This document shows, one piece after another, positions 21,760-34,379 of a stretch of 64,000 nucleotides of DNA. Position 1 is the first letter of the stretch, and the number at the start of each line of letters is the position of its first letter. A model generated the notes under the pieces. It saw only the letters and a list, made by a program, of their open reading frames with translations, was not told where the DNA came from and ran no database searches. Both the position numbers and the translations under genes were made by a program. The stretch spans positions 35,613,516 through 35,677,515 of the forward strand of contig NC_052615.1 of assembly GCF_016545825.1 (NCBI RefSeq), read 5' to 3'. Source of the DNA: Eucalyptus grandis. Taxonomy: Eukaryota; Streptophyta; Magnoliopsida; Myrtales; Myrtaceae.

Positions 21760-23795
21760 TGGTATCAGAGTAGACGATCATCCTTGTTGAAGAGATCAAT
21801 TCAGCAGCTTTTCATTGAATCAAAATGGAGAAACTGAAGATGCAGCAGATACTAGTATCACGGTAATCGTGTTAGTATTCATAGTATTACTGTTATCTTC
21901 CTCCTCAGAGCTGAGAAATAATATCAATTGCAATAAGAACACCAAAGTATCCCTTCCCAATACATGTGAAAATTTCGAATTTTGTCACAATCAAACTCGC
22001 CGAAGACAATTTTCTTTGTGGCAAGCTCGATTCACAGATTCTGAAGAGTCAAGAACTCTTTGGCTTTATTAATGGTGATATTTCACCACCTCCTCGAATG
22101 CTGCAGAATGAGGTTGAAGGATGTGAATCTGAAGTTGTGAATCCAAATTATATTGACTGGACAAAAATTGATCAGTTGGTGTCGTCTTGGTTAAGTGGGG
22201 CTGTCTCTGAGGATATCTTGAGCCTGATAATTGGCCTGGAAACATCCTATGAGGTATGGCAAACACTTCTGAATCGTTTTACACAGAAGTCAATTGCTAG
22301 AGAGTTCGAACTAAGAGGGAAACTACAAGTTTGTTAGAAGCATGATCGAGCCCTCTCTGTCTATCTCAGAGAATATAAGTCCATATGTGATCGGTTGAAT
22401 GCTATAGGAAAAACATGGATGAAATAACCAAAATGTTCGGTGTATTGGAAGGCTTAGGTCCCGAATATGAGAATTTTCGAACCACCATATACTTTGTCTA
22501 AAGCCTCAACCTGAATATGATGAGGTAATTGCACAGTTAGAAAGGTTTGAATCAAGACTGCAGAATTATTCCAGGAATCAGTTTAATCCCAATTTAGCCT
22601 ACTTTGGGCAAAGACAATCTCAGATACAACTTAAAGAAAACACTGATGGAGAATATATCTCTCAAACCTCTGGATTCGTAGCTCAAAGAGGAAATTACAG
22701 AGGAGATTACAGAGGAGGCCATAGCTATGGTCGAGGTAGAGCTGCAAATAGTAGAGGTCGAGTTTTTGGATATTCTGAGAGGACTCAAAATTACAAGACA
22801 GATGCCTTAATTCAAGGACAAAGAGATCAGCAATACAAATAGAGAAATGCTTTCTCTGGAACTAATCAAGGTTTTCGACCCTATGCCAGTTATTCGCAAA
22901 GGTATCAAAACACCAAAACTTATCCTTCTTTGACATTAACCTCAAATAGAACTCTACGGGATGAGAAAGAAACAGATAATGTTAGATTAGAATGTCAAAT
23001 ATGCAAACGACTCGGACATGATGCTCTTCGTTCTGTTGGTATCGTTTTGACAACTCCTATCAAGCAAAAGACATTCCAACAGCATTAATGGCGATGCATA
23101 TTGAAGACCCAAAAGGAAGTGAATGGTATCCAGATCTGGTGTACACCACATCGTGCCAATCTGGTATACTTCATACTTTTTCTAAATATCAAGGAACCGA
23201 TCTTTTGTCATGATTGGAAATTGATCATGTTTTAATTACTTACATTGGTGATACCACGGCTGAAAACAAAAGTTAATACATTACCTCTCAATGATGTGTT
23301 GATTGTTTAAAATAAAGAAGAACCTCCTTTTAGTTTCTAAACTTACGAGATGACTATCCTTGCTCATTTTTTTTGACAAAACTGGTGTTTATGTAAAGGA
23401 CAACTATACCAAAGTAAGTGAAGCTCGGAAGGAAAATTAGGGGACTCTATCAAGTGGATACACAAACCACATAAGCCTTTTTCACTCAGAGACAAAGGAT
23501 TGTGAATGAAGACATATGGCACCGAGAGGTTGGCTCACACAAATTTACAAGTAGTGAAACATTTGCAGCATCAGAAGCTAATCCACTACAATACAACAAC
23601 CAAGAATATCTGCAGCAGCTGTCAAATAGCTAAAAGTACAGCATTATCTTTTCCCTTGTCAGACTCTACATCAAATGTTCCTTTAGAAAAGATACATTGT
23701 GACATTTGGGGGCCTTCACCAAGAAGCTCCTTTCAAAAGTTCAAATACTATGTGATCTTTGTTGACAACTTTTCACGATATAGCTAGTTCTATCC
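21760..23795 (+). pseudogene. copia gag-protease-integrase fragment (copy A)
   Basis: Readable parts are the gag core (SNFVTIKLAEDNFL around 21970, then NPNYIDWTKIDQLVSSWLSG), a damaged zinc knuckle near 22995, a damaged protease region near 23130, and the integrase zinc-finger part ending at HCDIWGPSP and VIFVDNFSRYS near 23787. The frame is interrupted by stops and many one-base gaps. It ends at the duplication junction, where it is fused to MULE sequence in opposite orientation. Confidence 0.8.
23789..23795. other. junction of tandem duplication (microhomology)
   Basis: Left of this point the sequence equals the copia integrase of 42420-42437. To the right it equals the MULE fragment of 5213 onward. 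The three sites share TCTATCC. This is the recombination join that created two copies. Confidence 0.85.
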
Positions 23796-24480
23796 CTATT
23801 CACCGGTTCGAGCCTCTTTGCTGAAACTGCAACTTTTTTTTTCTGAGAAATTCCCTTTACTTTTGTCTTCACTATGTGAGTTCATCATCATTTTTGTCAC
23901 TTGGGAAATTTACTGAAGCCAAATATTCATTTTTCGATTAACTGGATATAGCAATTTCCCATTCTAATCCAATGAAGTCTTCATCGCCCACATCTTCTCC
24001 CAAGATTTTAGGACATCTCCCGTTTGTTCATATCTATCAATATGACTTCCCTCCATCTCATTTTTCCCTTCATCTAACATAAACTCATCCTCAACTTGAT
24101 TACTCGCTTGAATAGGATCCCTCACTTCTCCTCTTTCAGTGGTGGTCTGCTCATCCTCATCCCCATCCTCACTATAATACTCAACATATACCCTAACTTC
24201 TTCGCCGTGAAGATAATGGTAAATGATATCCTTAATACCATTATCGTCATTAAAAAATCTTAAGCCATCCTTCAATTCCTTTCTAGGAACACATTAATGT
24301 AGTTTTTGCACTTTGCATCGTAAAAAATACACAAAATTCCTCAGAAAATCAATATATGATGGCTTCCGAACATTTACATAGATAATACCTTCATTTCCAC
24401 CAATATATTTTCAATCCTCGGCACCAATAACGAACTCTCCACTATAGCAAACAATGACGCCTACCTGATTCTTGTCCATG
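23796..24480 (-). pseudogene. MULE transposase N-terminal fragment (copy B)
   Basis: Copy of 5220-5907: the start MDKNQVG lies near 24480 and the acidic N-terminal region (GLRFFNDDNGIKDI and the following Asp/Glu-rich part) near 24275-23980. The DNA-binding and catalytic parts are not included because the duplication boundary falls before them. Confidence 0.7.
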
Positions 24481-25339
24481 TCGATGCTACACCTAATGAA
24501 AAAAAAAATCATTAGTTGTCGGGACCACATGATAGAATTAGCAACCTCATATGCAGGTCCTTGTTGTTTTGTTGTCAAGAAACAAATGCGAGGTCAGCCA
24601 TTCAATTTGGTGCTTTTATAGAAACAAAGGAAACCAAATTGAATAAACAAAGTGAGATCCCCATTACCCATTTTTCAATTCAATCATATTCGATCCCCAC
24701 GAAGCAGTCCAATTAATTAAACAAAGTAAGGTCCCACCACTTTGTTTCCCTCCGAGTCGAGCCCCATTTTCCCTCCGCGCCCTATTTTTCTATTTGGTTC
24801 ACAAAAGAAAGCGAACGAACCATTTAACCCTCAATTTTTCTATTCGGTCCCCACCACTTTCCCCACCACTTTCCCCCTAAGTTGAGCTCTCAATTTGCCA
24901 TCCGCACCCTAACTTGCCCATCGAAACCTAAAATTTTCACTAAATTGACCCACATAGAGAACATGACAAACCTAAGCGAGCGAGAGTTGGAAACGCAGTC
25001 AGCAAACAACCATGAATGACGGCACAATTACAGCGGTGGCCAAGTGACGATGGGCTAGCGAACGATGGTGAATGAGCGAGCTACGGCCGGCGTCGAGCGA
25101 GAATCATATACGAACCCTATTTTACTCCCTCTTCAGCGACACCATTTTTGGCCGTAGTGAATCCACGTCGTTTTTTACCATAGTGAATCCACTCTATTTA
25201 CAAAATGATGATCGTTTTGTAAGTGATCCACGTGGAATGGTAAAACAACGTCGTTTCTTACGAAGAAAGGAAAACGGCATCGTTTTATGCCATCCACCAT
25301 GGACAATCAATTTTTTAAAAATATAAAAGCCACGTAATC

Positions 25340-25479
25340 ATTTTGGCCGAAATCTCTCGCCGATGGCACCAAAGTGATCATTTTTTTCTTCGATATGGCA
25401 CTTAAGTGATCCGACGGAAACTTTTGGCACCAAAGTAAGCGCCGTACACAACTTTTGGCATTGATAGTGTACTTGTCCC
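25340..25479 (-). repeat. MULE terminal inverted repeat, copy B
   Basis: Same sequence as 6760-6910, with outer end TGATAGTGTACTTGTCCC. The 860 bp between the transposase start and this repeat (24481-25339) show no gene. Confidence 0.6.
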
Positions 25480-28400
25480 TGAATCTTTAGCAATATGTGA
25501 TAGAATCGGTGGATAATATTCGTTTTTTGCAAAGGAAATCTAGAAGAGATGTCGAAAATAAAAAGCAATATTGCATTCGGGGGGTGATCTTCGTGGATGT
25601 TGATTCGAAGAAAAAACCCTAGTCCACTCACCTATAAAAAGGTTGCTACACTACAGTTCTATGAAAGAACAACTCCACAATCATCTTCAGGTTTACAAGT
25701 TAAGAACCCTGTAAAATGGAGAGAAATAATCTTGCTCGCACTTCTTCGAGTAATACTTATAAACATATGAGTTCTCATGTTAATTCAAATACCCTAATCT
25801 GGAGAGACTTTGTAAGGGGACGTAACATAGGCTGGGTTCATAGGTTGAAAAACAAAAGGATCATTAGGCTCAAAATATGTGTAAAGGGTGAGAGTTGATG
25901 ATCATCTTGGCATTGCCACTAGTTTTCTTTTTCACCATTGAGGATTGTCTTCATAAGGCACCCCATTGATTGTAAAAACTCAGTATTTGAGTTGTTTGAG
26001 TATTGCTCCATTGGAGATACAACATTTTTACAACCAATAGTCCTTATCTTGACTATCCTTTTTCATCTATGGGCATTGGCCTTGTTTTTACCAGACACAC
26101 CACTTTTTCATGCTCCTAGTTTTCATTCATTTTTTTTTCACTTCTTTTTCATGGGCATTGGCCTTGCTTTTACTAGGCATACTATTTTTTCATGCCCATT
26201 AGTTCTATTGAATGACCATCTTCTGTCAACACTTCAGACCATACTATTTGAACAATTGCCTTTTGCCTTGCCCCAGTGTGGGGGATGATCACCAAATGGG
26301 TTTAAAGAAATGAAATTGCAGACTCAAGTGGGCTATGCAAAGAATATAAGTATGTAGGATAGAGAAAGAAATGTCCTTTGTCATCCTAAGGCACTTAAAT
26401 TACCACATGAATTCAATGTAATAGCATGACTTGAAGATTGATGCAAGTGAGAGTAAAAAAATTTATTTTCATTTTCCTCACCTCATGATGCCATCTTACC
26501 TCCCAATTGCCTCGATGTGGGGTGGTTCTTGACAAGGGTAATTTGAAAAATCTTCATAAGTGTATGGGGCTCAAATAGGTTAAGCAATGGATCACATGTA
26601 GTATTTGGAATAAACTGCCCTCATCATTTCGGTTGTTGTACCTTTTGCGAGAGAACTCTTTACCTTGTGGATATGAAACTTCTTACACTCATCTCACAAG
26701 TCTATGAGAAGGGGACTGTGCATAGGATAGGGTTCGCCTTTCATCATCCCGACTCGTCTCATTTAGTATGCAATTCATTCCACATTATTCATTAAATTAG
26801 TCCATCTTGATGTTCTTTAGTGAAATTGGTGGACTAAACATGTAAGAGTCACTATGCAAAATCCCTTTTTAAAAGAGCCTAACAACTTTAAGCATGAAAA
26901 ATTGTCAAATTCAAAACAATTTACCACACTAAAAAAAAATGTTTTAAGAATTCATGTAGGGAATTGTTCCGCAATGGGATTGCCTCAACAATGAATGTCC
27001 TTGAGTTGTCCTTATCAATCAAAATTGAAAATCTGTGTTTGCCCCTACACAAGAGAATGTGCATGAATAGGATACTATGCGACATCAAAGTGAATTCAAA
27101 TTGCACATTTATTTTGGCTCAGATCGAGAATCATATCACTACTAGAATCTGTAGTGCTCCAAATTCGTCATTTGTTAAGTAAATGTTGAGCCAATTGATC
27201 TATCGTTGCAACCTGATGTGTTTTTTCAAATGTTTTCCCATCAGGTCAAGAAAGTAATGCTCTAAAACATGAAGTAAATAAGTCAGAAAATTAAACAGAG
27301 CTAACCTAATGAATGCCAAATTTGGTAACATTATTTACGAAATTAGGTAATTATCTTATCTAAATTTGATTTGGATATTTTATTGCCTAATATATGTTTT
27401 TCAATATCTTACGTGCATATTTGAATTATCGGTGTATTCCCAATTATGATTTATTGCCCCAATCCACAACCGCGCCCCAATTTTTTATTTCATCTATAAG
27501 ACTTTAGATGGAATAATTAATCACGCGGAATAAAATTGATATATTGATCTTTAAGACTTAAGATCTATTTATCGATTTTATTAGCGAAATCATCAAGTTT
27601 GATTAGATATCATTTCAAAATTCAAATGATGGATAATATCTTTGATGACCGTGAATCATTTGGTGCTTATCTTTTAATTGCTTTTGTTTATCCCAAAAAA
27701 TACAAAAAAAAGATTGCACTTGCATATCATGTAGATTAGAATTGATTTCCTAGATAGAATTGCATGATAGAATAGTTAGATTCTTTTCTAATTATATTTA
27801 AATGCATGTTTAGATGCTATCTAGGTTAGATAATATCTTGGAATTAGATTGCATGTCAAGATAAATTTCTAAGTTAAGATAGGATTCATATTAATCTATT
27901 TCTAACTTAAAATAGATAATATCTCACTTTAGTTAGATTTTTATTTTTAGAAAATTTTAATTACGAATTTTTATAAAAAAAAAAATACAAAAATATCATG
28001 CGCATGTCATATAGAACTAGGTTCAAGAAATGCATGTCATTTAGTGATTGTTGCTAAGTCCAATTAATTAGAAATTGTCCGTCATTAGAAATTGCATTGC
28101 ACGTAGATTAGATTTCATTAAACAAAAAAAAAATCCTAAAAAAAGATTGAGTGATTGCGAATCACATCTAGGACTTTTAATGTGAATTTTGAGTTAACAT
28201 TGCGAATGCTTTCGTTGTTACGAAGTAAGTCATGTAATTTATTTATTGCTTTTTTGGGTGTTAAATTGGTGGTTTGCGCACCCGCATGGTCACCTCATAT
28301 GTTAGGGAAGTAGATTGAAATCAATTCAAGCTGCCTGCATTTTTTTTTTTCAAAATAAAAGATAAAGGTACCGAAAGGGCGTCAGAAAAATCTAGCGTAA

Positions 28401-28620
28401 TCAAGTCTCCGAACTCACAATCTCTGGTTTGCAGGAGTAAAGTAAATCTCCCGTTACTTTACTTTCGTTTCTAATCAACTCACCAAAATTAGATTAGTAG
28501 CAATTCCTAATTGAAAAATAGCTTGCATGTTAAAAAGTTGAACCTAAGTCGCGAATTGGTATAGGCTTGGGAGAACTCGAACTAAGTTTAGGCTTAGTAA
28601 TCCATTAGCCAAATTTATTA
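25480..28620. mobile_element. gypsy-like non-coding debris (copy B)
   Basis: Copy of 6911-10045, nearly identical apart from homopolymer-length changes. No gene supported. The frames 25938-26288, 26921-27106 and 26964-27182 are the same featureless frames as in copy A or fusions caused by an indel. Confidence 0.4.
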
Positions 28621-29959
28621 GTAATCTTCTTCTTCTTTATTTATTTAATTTTTAGCTTTCTTTATTTTTCAATTTTGTGCAAATAATTAAGATTTAAAAG
28701 CATCAAAACATTTTGGAGAGCTCAAAACTCGATAATGCATGGCTTGTTGAGCTTTGGGCATGAGGATTTCAAGTAAGTTATGTACACGTCTAGATGAATT
28801 CTCTACTTCTTTTAGATAAATTCTACGTTATTACCAAAAACAAATGATCTAGCAAAATAACAAATCATAATAGAAAAAAAAAATCATCAAATACTAGATC
28901 TATATGGTTTGGTCGGTGTGACTTACTCTACAGAAGAGAATAGTACAAGATTATATCTATAAATCAAGTGACATAAAGGATATTTCAATCGCACTTAAGT
29001 TATTCAAACACTTTCAATATTTCCAAACCCTTGGTTATATAATAATTTCACAATGTTTAGACTCACCATTTCACAAAACAATCATTCAATCTCACTTAGA
29101 AACACATAAAATTCTTAGCAAAAGTATTCCTTAATGAGCTAAATTCTCATAATTAAAAAAAAAAAAAATCCTAAGCCTTGTACGACTATTAATTTAATCA
29201 TAAACCTTTCAATTTTGTCAATTTAATCCTAAACTTTTATACTATTTGTTATTTTAGTCTTAAACCTTTTAATAATTCGTAAATTTAGTTATTTCAACCA
29301 AAAATCGTTGACATGAACGTAGCCATCCTACATAACACAGCCGGTCTGCGTAGACAACTTTTGTAATTTTTTTTTTTAGTATTTTTAGTTTTATATTATT
29401 TTCCTCTTTTCCTTTTCTTTTCTTTCTTCATTTGCTAGTCTCTGCCTTGACAATGGTTACCAAGGGTCCCACTTGTCAGATCTAGCAAGGGTAGACCTTA
29501 GTAGCCTCAAACAAGGGCTACCCTCACCAACTAAGGAGCAGGCTACGCTTGCTTTGGTGAGGGCTGACCTCAAACAAGGGCTACCCTCACTAGCCAAGGA
29601 GTAGGCTACGCTTGCTTTGGTGAGGGTTGATGCCTAAGGCTGATGAAGGAAAGGGGGGAGGAAAGAAAAAGAAAAAAGAGAGGAAAAAAATCATAAAATT
29701 AGAAAAAGAAGAAGAATAAGGAAATTCTCTCGCAAACATGACATATTAGCCTCCCTCATGGAGTCAATCTCTTGTTTGTATGTTTCTACACCAAAGGCTC
29801 GAAGAAGTATCGAATTGCACTCCTTCACTTAGCACTAAAAGGTTCGAGCAAAAAACAGACCAACCACCGCGATTACCAAAGAATTCAACAACTGAGAAAG
29901 AAGCTATTATCCTTAAAAAGCTCAAGGGAAAGAAACAAGTGGGAGAACCGCCCTAGAGT
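28621..29959 (+). repeat. UGT upstream repeat, copy B
   Basis: Copy of 10046-11357, including the ancient MULE-foldback half (about 29150-29650) and the left part of leader repeat p1 (29735-29959, with GACCAACCACCGCG preserved). It ends at the target site of the solo LTR. Confidence 0.7.
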
Positions 29960-29964
29960 AGGAG

Positions 29965-32900
29965 TGTGACATCCTGAAATTCGAGTCCTCTGAGGAATGA
30001 ATGGATGTGAATTTCGTCAATGCATTGTTGGTTGATCTCACTCGGAATTAATCACTCCAGAGATACTGACCTTGAGGGGAAAGGCTAATGAGAACAGAAT
30101 TCGTACGACTAAAGGACTCGACTTGGGAAAATGACTTGACCGTGAGACTTCCATGAGAATGATCCTGTAGATAGGCAGGCTGATTCTAGGACAACTAAAA
30201 GTCGATTCACAGACAGAACATAATGGAACGACAGGTGATTCCATTTATTGTTATCGAATCCACGAACGACCCTATGTCGATCCTCAGTAATCGTGTACTT
30301 TGAAATAAGAATCTATTCTCCGCAATTTCATGTAGTCAAGGACGTCCATGCGTCGAGATATCTTGAACGTGATTTGGCACGAGTTGGTCACGCGCGAATC
30401 CTCAAAGCCACCTGTTAGTCTGAGTTGTTACCAAAATAGCATTTGACGAAATTGACATGGCAAGAGAACTTATGATTGGACTTCGAATTATCGGGAATGT
30501 CCAGGACAGACTTTGGATGAAGCTACTTGCAGTCGACAAAGCTTGATTAAGCCGAGCAATTGGAAAAGGGATTTTCGGACCGAGGAAGCAAGCTGTGAGG
30601 ACGTGGGCCGGGCCAAGTCGGTGTGGGCCTTAGGCCCAAGTTGGGACAGCCACCAAATGGGCCTAAGTCAAGCAAATGAGCCCATTGGGTCAAACCAATT
30701 ATTCATCTTTTAAGCCCATGGGCCAATTCTTGGTCATTTCAAGCCCATTCCCATTCATGGCCAAGCCTAACCCTTAGGCCCATCCACCAATTTCAGCCCA
30801 AGGACAGAATGGTAATTGTGCAAGGTGAAATGACCAAATTGCCCCTAAAAGCTTGTGGATAAGGGCAAAGGAAGAGAGAGAAGGTGAGGGGACTTGTTTG
30901 GGGACTTGAAGTGGCCATTGAATGGCCTTAATGAGGAGTGCTTTTAGCCCTCACTTCACTCTCTCTCTCCCCTCCTTCATCCCCAATTTGACGAAGCTCT
31001 CTCTCTCCTCGTTCTCCCTCTCCTCCAGTTTCTGCTCCAGCCGACCCTTTGGTGAAGAATCAAGTCAAAAGTGATCTTTCCAGATGAATCAGTCAACAAG
31101 CCACCCATCACCGTGACTAGGAGAGACGGAACGTTCCAATGGGCCTGATTTCATGCCGAACGGAGGCGCCGTCCGGCCTGGGAGCCGCCGTGAAGGAACC
31201 AATCGCCAATCCGCCGGTCCGCCTGCAGCCTGCACTGTTTCACGTTTTCGACCATTTTTCTCTTATTCCGGTCCTTCCTTCACCCATCCCAACCACCCAC
31301 AAGATCCCCAAGACCCCCGGGAGCCGCCGGTTGCCGGCCAAACCCCTCGCCAAAGCTCCAGCCAAGCTGTTCAACTCAATTTCTCTTCCGGCAGGGCTGT
31401 TTTTCAATGTTTTCAGTGGGAGTCCGAGCTGTGGTTGCTGTGTTGAGCTTGGGACCGCTTTGGATTGTTGTGGTAGAGGTCTTGGAGCGTCACCTCCGTC
31501 GTCGCCGCCGCGTCGGTGTTTCCGGCCTGCTTAACGGGTGAGTTTAACTCCTAATTCTTTAATTAGTGCATAAACTTGCTTAGGGTTGGTTTAGTTAGAT
31601 TTAATTCTATTTTAAGTGATTTAATTAAATTTTATTAGCCCTAAGATAAGTGGTTAGATGGATGGATTAGATTAGTCTAACTTAATCTTGCTTATTTGCT
31701 TAATGTGGTTTATGTGGTTAATTAAGTATGCTTGGCTTTAATTAATTGATGGTTACTTTAATTAATGCTTTTAATGATTTCTAAATTTAATTTATACTGG
31801 AAAATTACTGTTCATGCGACATTATTCACAATTTACTATTCACGAGGTACTACTGTTCATGAAACACTGTTCACGAGTTACTGTTTACAAAACACTGTTC
31901 ACCCGAGAATGAAAAGTGTCTAATTTCATGTGTGTTTAATCCTATGAAGTGATTGGATGTGTTATTGCATAAACATCCGGATGAATTGAGTGATGATTTA
32001 TGAAGTTGAGTGGTGATTGTGAAAATATGATATTTATTCTTAAAATCCCGGGTGTCGGGTTTTGACATTGAAAATGGATTTTAATGATTATATCAAACCG
32101 TGGGGTTTGAAAAAGAAAGGTATTAGCTTTTCTTGTTTGAAATGATGTGGACCCACACACGACTACTTTCTCAGATGTTTTTAATACGAAGAAAAGAGGC
32201 AAGGATTACTATTTTAATCGAGGCATTTGAGTGAAATGCAAGGTATCTTGGGCGAATGGTCGTGTGTTAGTTAAGAGAAAATCGTCTCGGGCTATTAAGC
32301 TGGACATTATCCCTATTTGGGATACCCTCTGGACAACGGGAAGTCGGTCGCAGTAGATTCTGGACCCTATGCTCCTTCGAGAAAGCCGTCTGATAAAGAG
32401 ACGTGTCATGCTCAATGGGGTGAGACGATGCCTAGCTAAACGCCAGTAGACAACCGAACTATGAGTAGGTTGTTTGGTCGCAGTTGATTCTGGACCTATA
32501 CTCTTTTGGGAACTCCGTCGACGTAGTGACGAAGCTGCGCTCCATGGGAGGAGGCAGTGCTTGGCATTAATGTCAGTAGATAGCCGAATCGCGAGTAGGC
32601 TATGTCCTTGAGTGGCTTAATTAACAATTGGAACGCATGTTGAGTGTTATTGATGCACCGGATTATGAGAAAAAATTGTGTGGTACGAAATGGGACGTGT
32701 CATAACGATTTTGTCTTATAATCAGGACCCCTGTGATTGGCTGAGATGAATAAGGCGTTTCAATTGTTGTATGCATTGGGTATATGCGTTGTGTTTTTGA
32801 ACTGTGCTAATGTGCAAGAATGCATGAGAATCATCACATATGTGATTTCGGTCATGCATGAGTTAAGCACATTGTTTATGGCACGCACACATGAATCGAT

Positions 32901-33483
32901 AACATGTAGGATGTGGCAATGACTAGGTGAGATCGCTTGTGATACGACTCATATGTAATTGATGAAATGTATCATCTAATGGCCATGTGTATTGCGTGTA
33001 TCGTGTTGAATTATAATGTGCAGGGTATGACATACTAGGTAATGTTGTATGCAAATCGACTGTTGGTTGTTGCTTGTGCCGGGATAGTTCTGGATAGATA
33101 CCCTAAGTTGAATTGGTGTACTAACCGAGGCTTAGGGGTGGAACTCGCTGAGATTTATATCTCACTGGTTATTGCATAACCATTTTCAGGTCCTTAGTGT
33201 GAAGAGCCAGGAGCTTGAAGCGGAAGGGTCAAGAGCATAGGTGGCTCAGTAGTTCTTTATGACATAGACCTTCTGTATAAGCTTGAAGTGTTTATAAAAG
33301 TGTATTTGATTTGAAATTGGTTGTTCTGCTTTTCTATCCCATGTATATCGTTGTCAGGGGATTAGTTAATTCGCTTCCGCATGTGCAATAAAATAAAAAG
33401 GGTCGGCGACGAGTCCTGGGAACGTCGCGAAATTCTATTGACTACCGAGGGTTGTGCGCGCTCTTGAGGTTCGGGGCATGACA
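29965..33483 (+). mobile_element. large solo LTR, 3519 bp (copy B, complete)
   Basis: Begins TGTGACATCCTGAAATTC and ends GGTTCGGGGCATGACA, flanked on both sides by the 5-bp direct repeat AGGAG (29960-29964 and 33484-33488). TG...CA ends with a 5-bp TSD and no internal coding domain point to a solo LTR left by recombination between two LTRs. A non-autonomous element is the alternative. It contains a CT-rich leader and GC-rich segment (about 30960-31540) and a splice-donor-like GGGTGAGTTTAACTC. The frames 31139-31534 and 32737-32922 are not recognisable. Confidence 0.75.
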
Positions 33484-33809
33484 AGGAGATCCTCCAATGT
33501 CACCCCCATAGTCCCTTTCAATTGAGAAGAAAATATTGATTGCGAATTAGGAGGCTATTCGGTGGTGAAGGTAAATATCACGTCAAGGTTTCAACCTTGG
33601 TTACCATCGGGTAAGGCAGATATGGTAGCCTTCCAAGTAGAAGAGGTAAGTGAAAAACTTACTATAGTTTGCTGCCTTATAGAAGAGTCTACATTATTTA
33701 TTACCAAACCTATACCTTGCTTATGTAGACTTCGCTGAGAAAACAACTATTAAAAGCCCCTTCATCGCTTTTGCAATTCCAAGAAAAGGAAAGGAAAAGG
33801 AAAAAAAAA
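33484..33809 (+). repeat. UGT leader repeat p1, right part (copy B)
   Basis: Continuation of p1 after the solo LTR. It begins with the second AGGAG and then follows 14839-15149 closely. Confidence 0.7.
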
Positions 33810-34379
33810 AAGGACATTCTCTTGCAGACATGACATATTAGCCTCCCTCATGGAGTCAATATCTTGTTCGTATGTTTATGCACCAAAGGCTCGAAGAAGT
33901 ATCGAATTGCACTCCTTCACTTAGCACTTAGAGGTTCGAGCGGAAAATAGACAAACCACCGCAATTACCAAAGAATTCAACAACGGAGAAAGAAGCTATT
34001 ATCCTTAAAAGGCCCAAGGGAAAGAAACAAGTAGGAGAACTGCCCTAGAGTACCTCCAATGTCATCCCCATATTCCCTTTCAGTTGGGAAGAAAAATATT
34101 GATTGGGAATTAGGAGGCTATTCGGTGGCGAGGGTAAACACCGTGTCAGGGTTTCAACCTTGGTTATGATCAGGTAGGGCAGATATGATAGCCTTTCAAT
34201 TAGAAGAGGTAGGTGAAAAACTTACTATAATTTACTGCATGATAGCAGAGTCTACGTTATTGATTGCCAAACTTATACCCCGCTTATGTAGACTTCGTCG
34301 AGAAAACATCTATTAAAAGCCCCCTCGTCGCTTTTGCAATTCCAAGAACAAGAGTACTTGCTCCTCCTCATCATCAACC
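33810..34379 (+). promoter_or_regulatory. UGT-B proximal upstream region (leader repeat p2)
   Basis: Copy of 15150-15728, ending in TCATCAACCATGG at the UGT-B start. It carries the same extra segment of about 314 bp that unit C lacks and the same missing upstream promoter block. Candidate TATA-like CTATTAAAAG is near 34310. Confidence 0.5.

Larger units (their letters stand above)
5220..23795. repeat. tandem duplication, copy A (18.6 kb)
   Basis: Copy A and copy B (23796-42437) are collinear over their whole length: MULE fragment, gypsy-like debris, UGT upstream repeat, solo LTR, UGT pseudogene, NUPT, 3' flank repeat and copia 5' part, with an offset of about 18570-18670. The left boundary, the A/B junction and the right boundary all share TCTATCC (5213-5219, 23789-23795, 42431-42437). 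Copy A keeps the fuller MULE at its left but its copia element stops in integrase at the junction. Differences from B are mostly small indels. Confidence 0.9.
21093..23795 (+). mobile_element. Ty1/copia element, 5' part, cut by the duplication junction
   Basis: The same insertion as the full element at 39765-45624, with the same 5' TSD GTGCT, but only the 5' LTR, gag, protease and the first part of integrase are present before the A/B junction at 23789-23795. Relative to copy B it has many small indels and additional stops (for example TAG at 22335-22337 and 22840-22842). It is non-functional. Confidence 0.88.
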
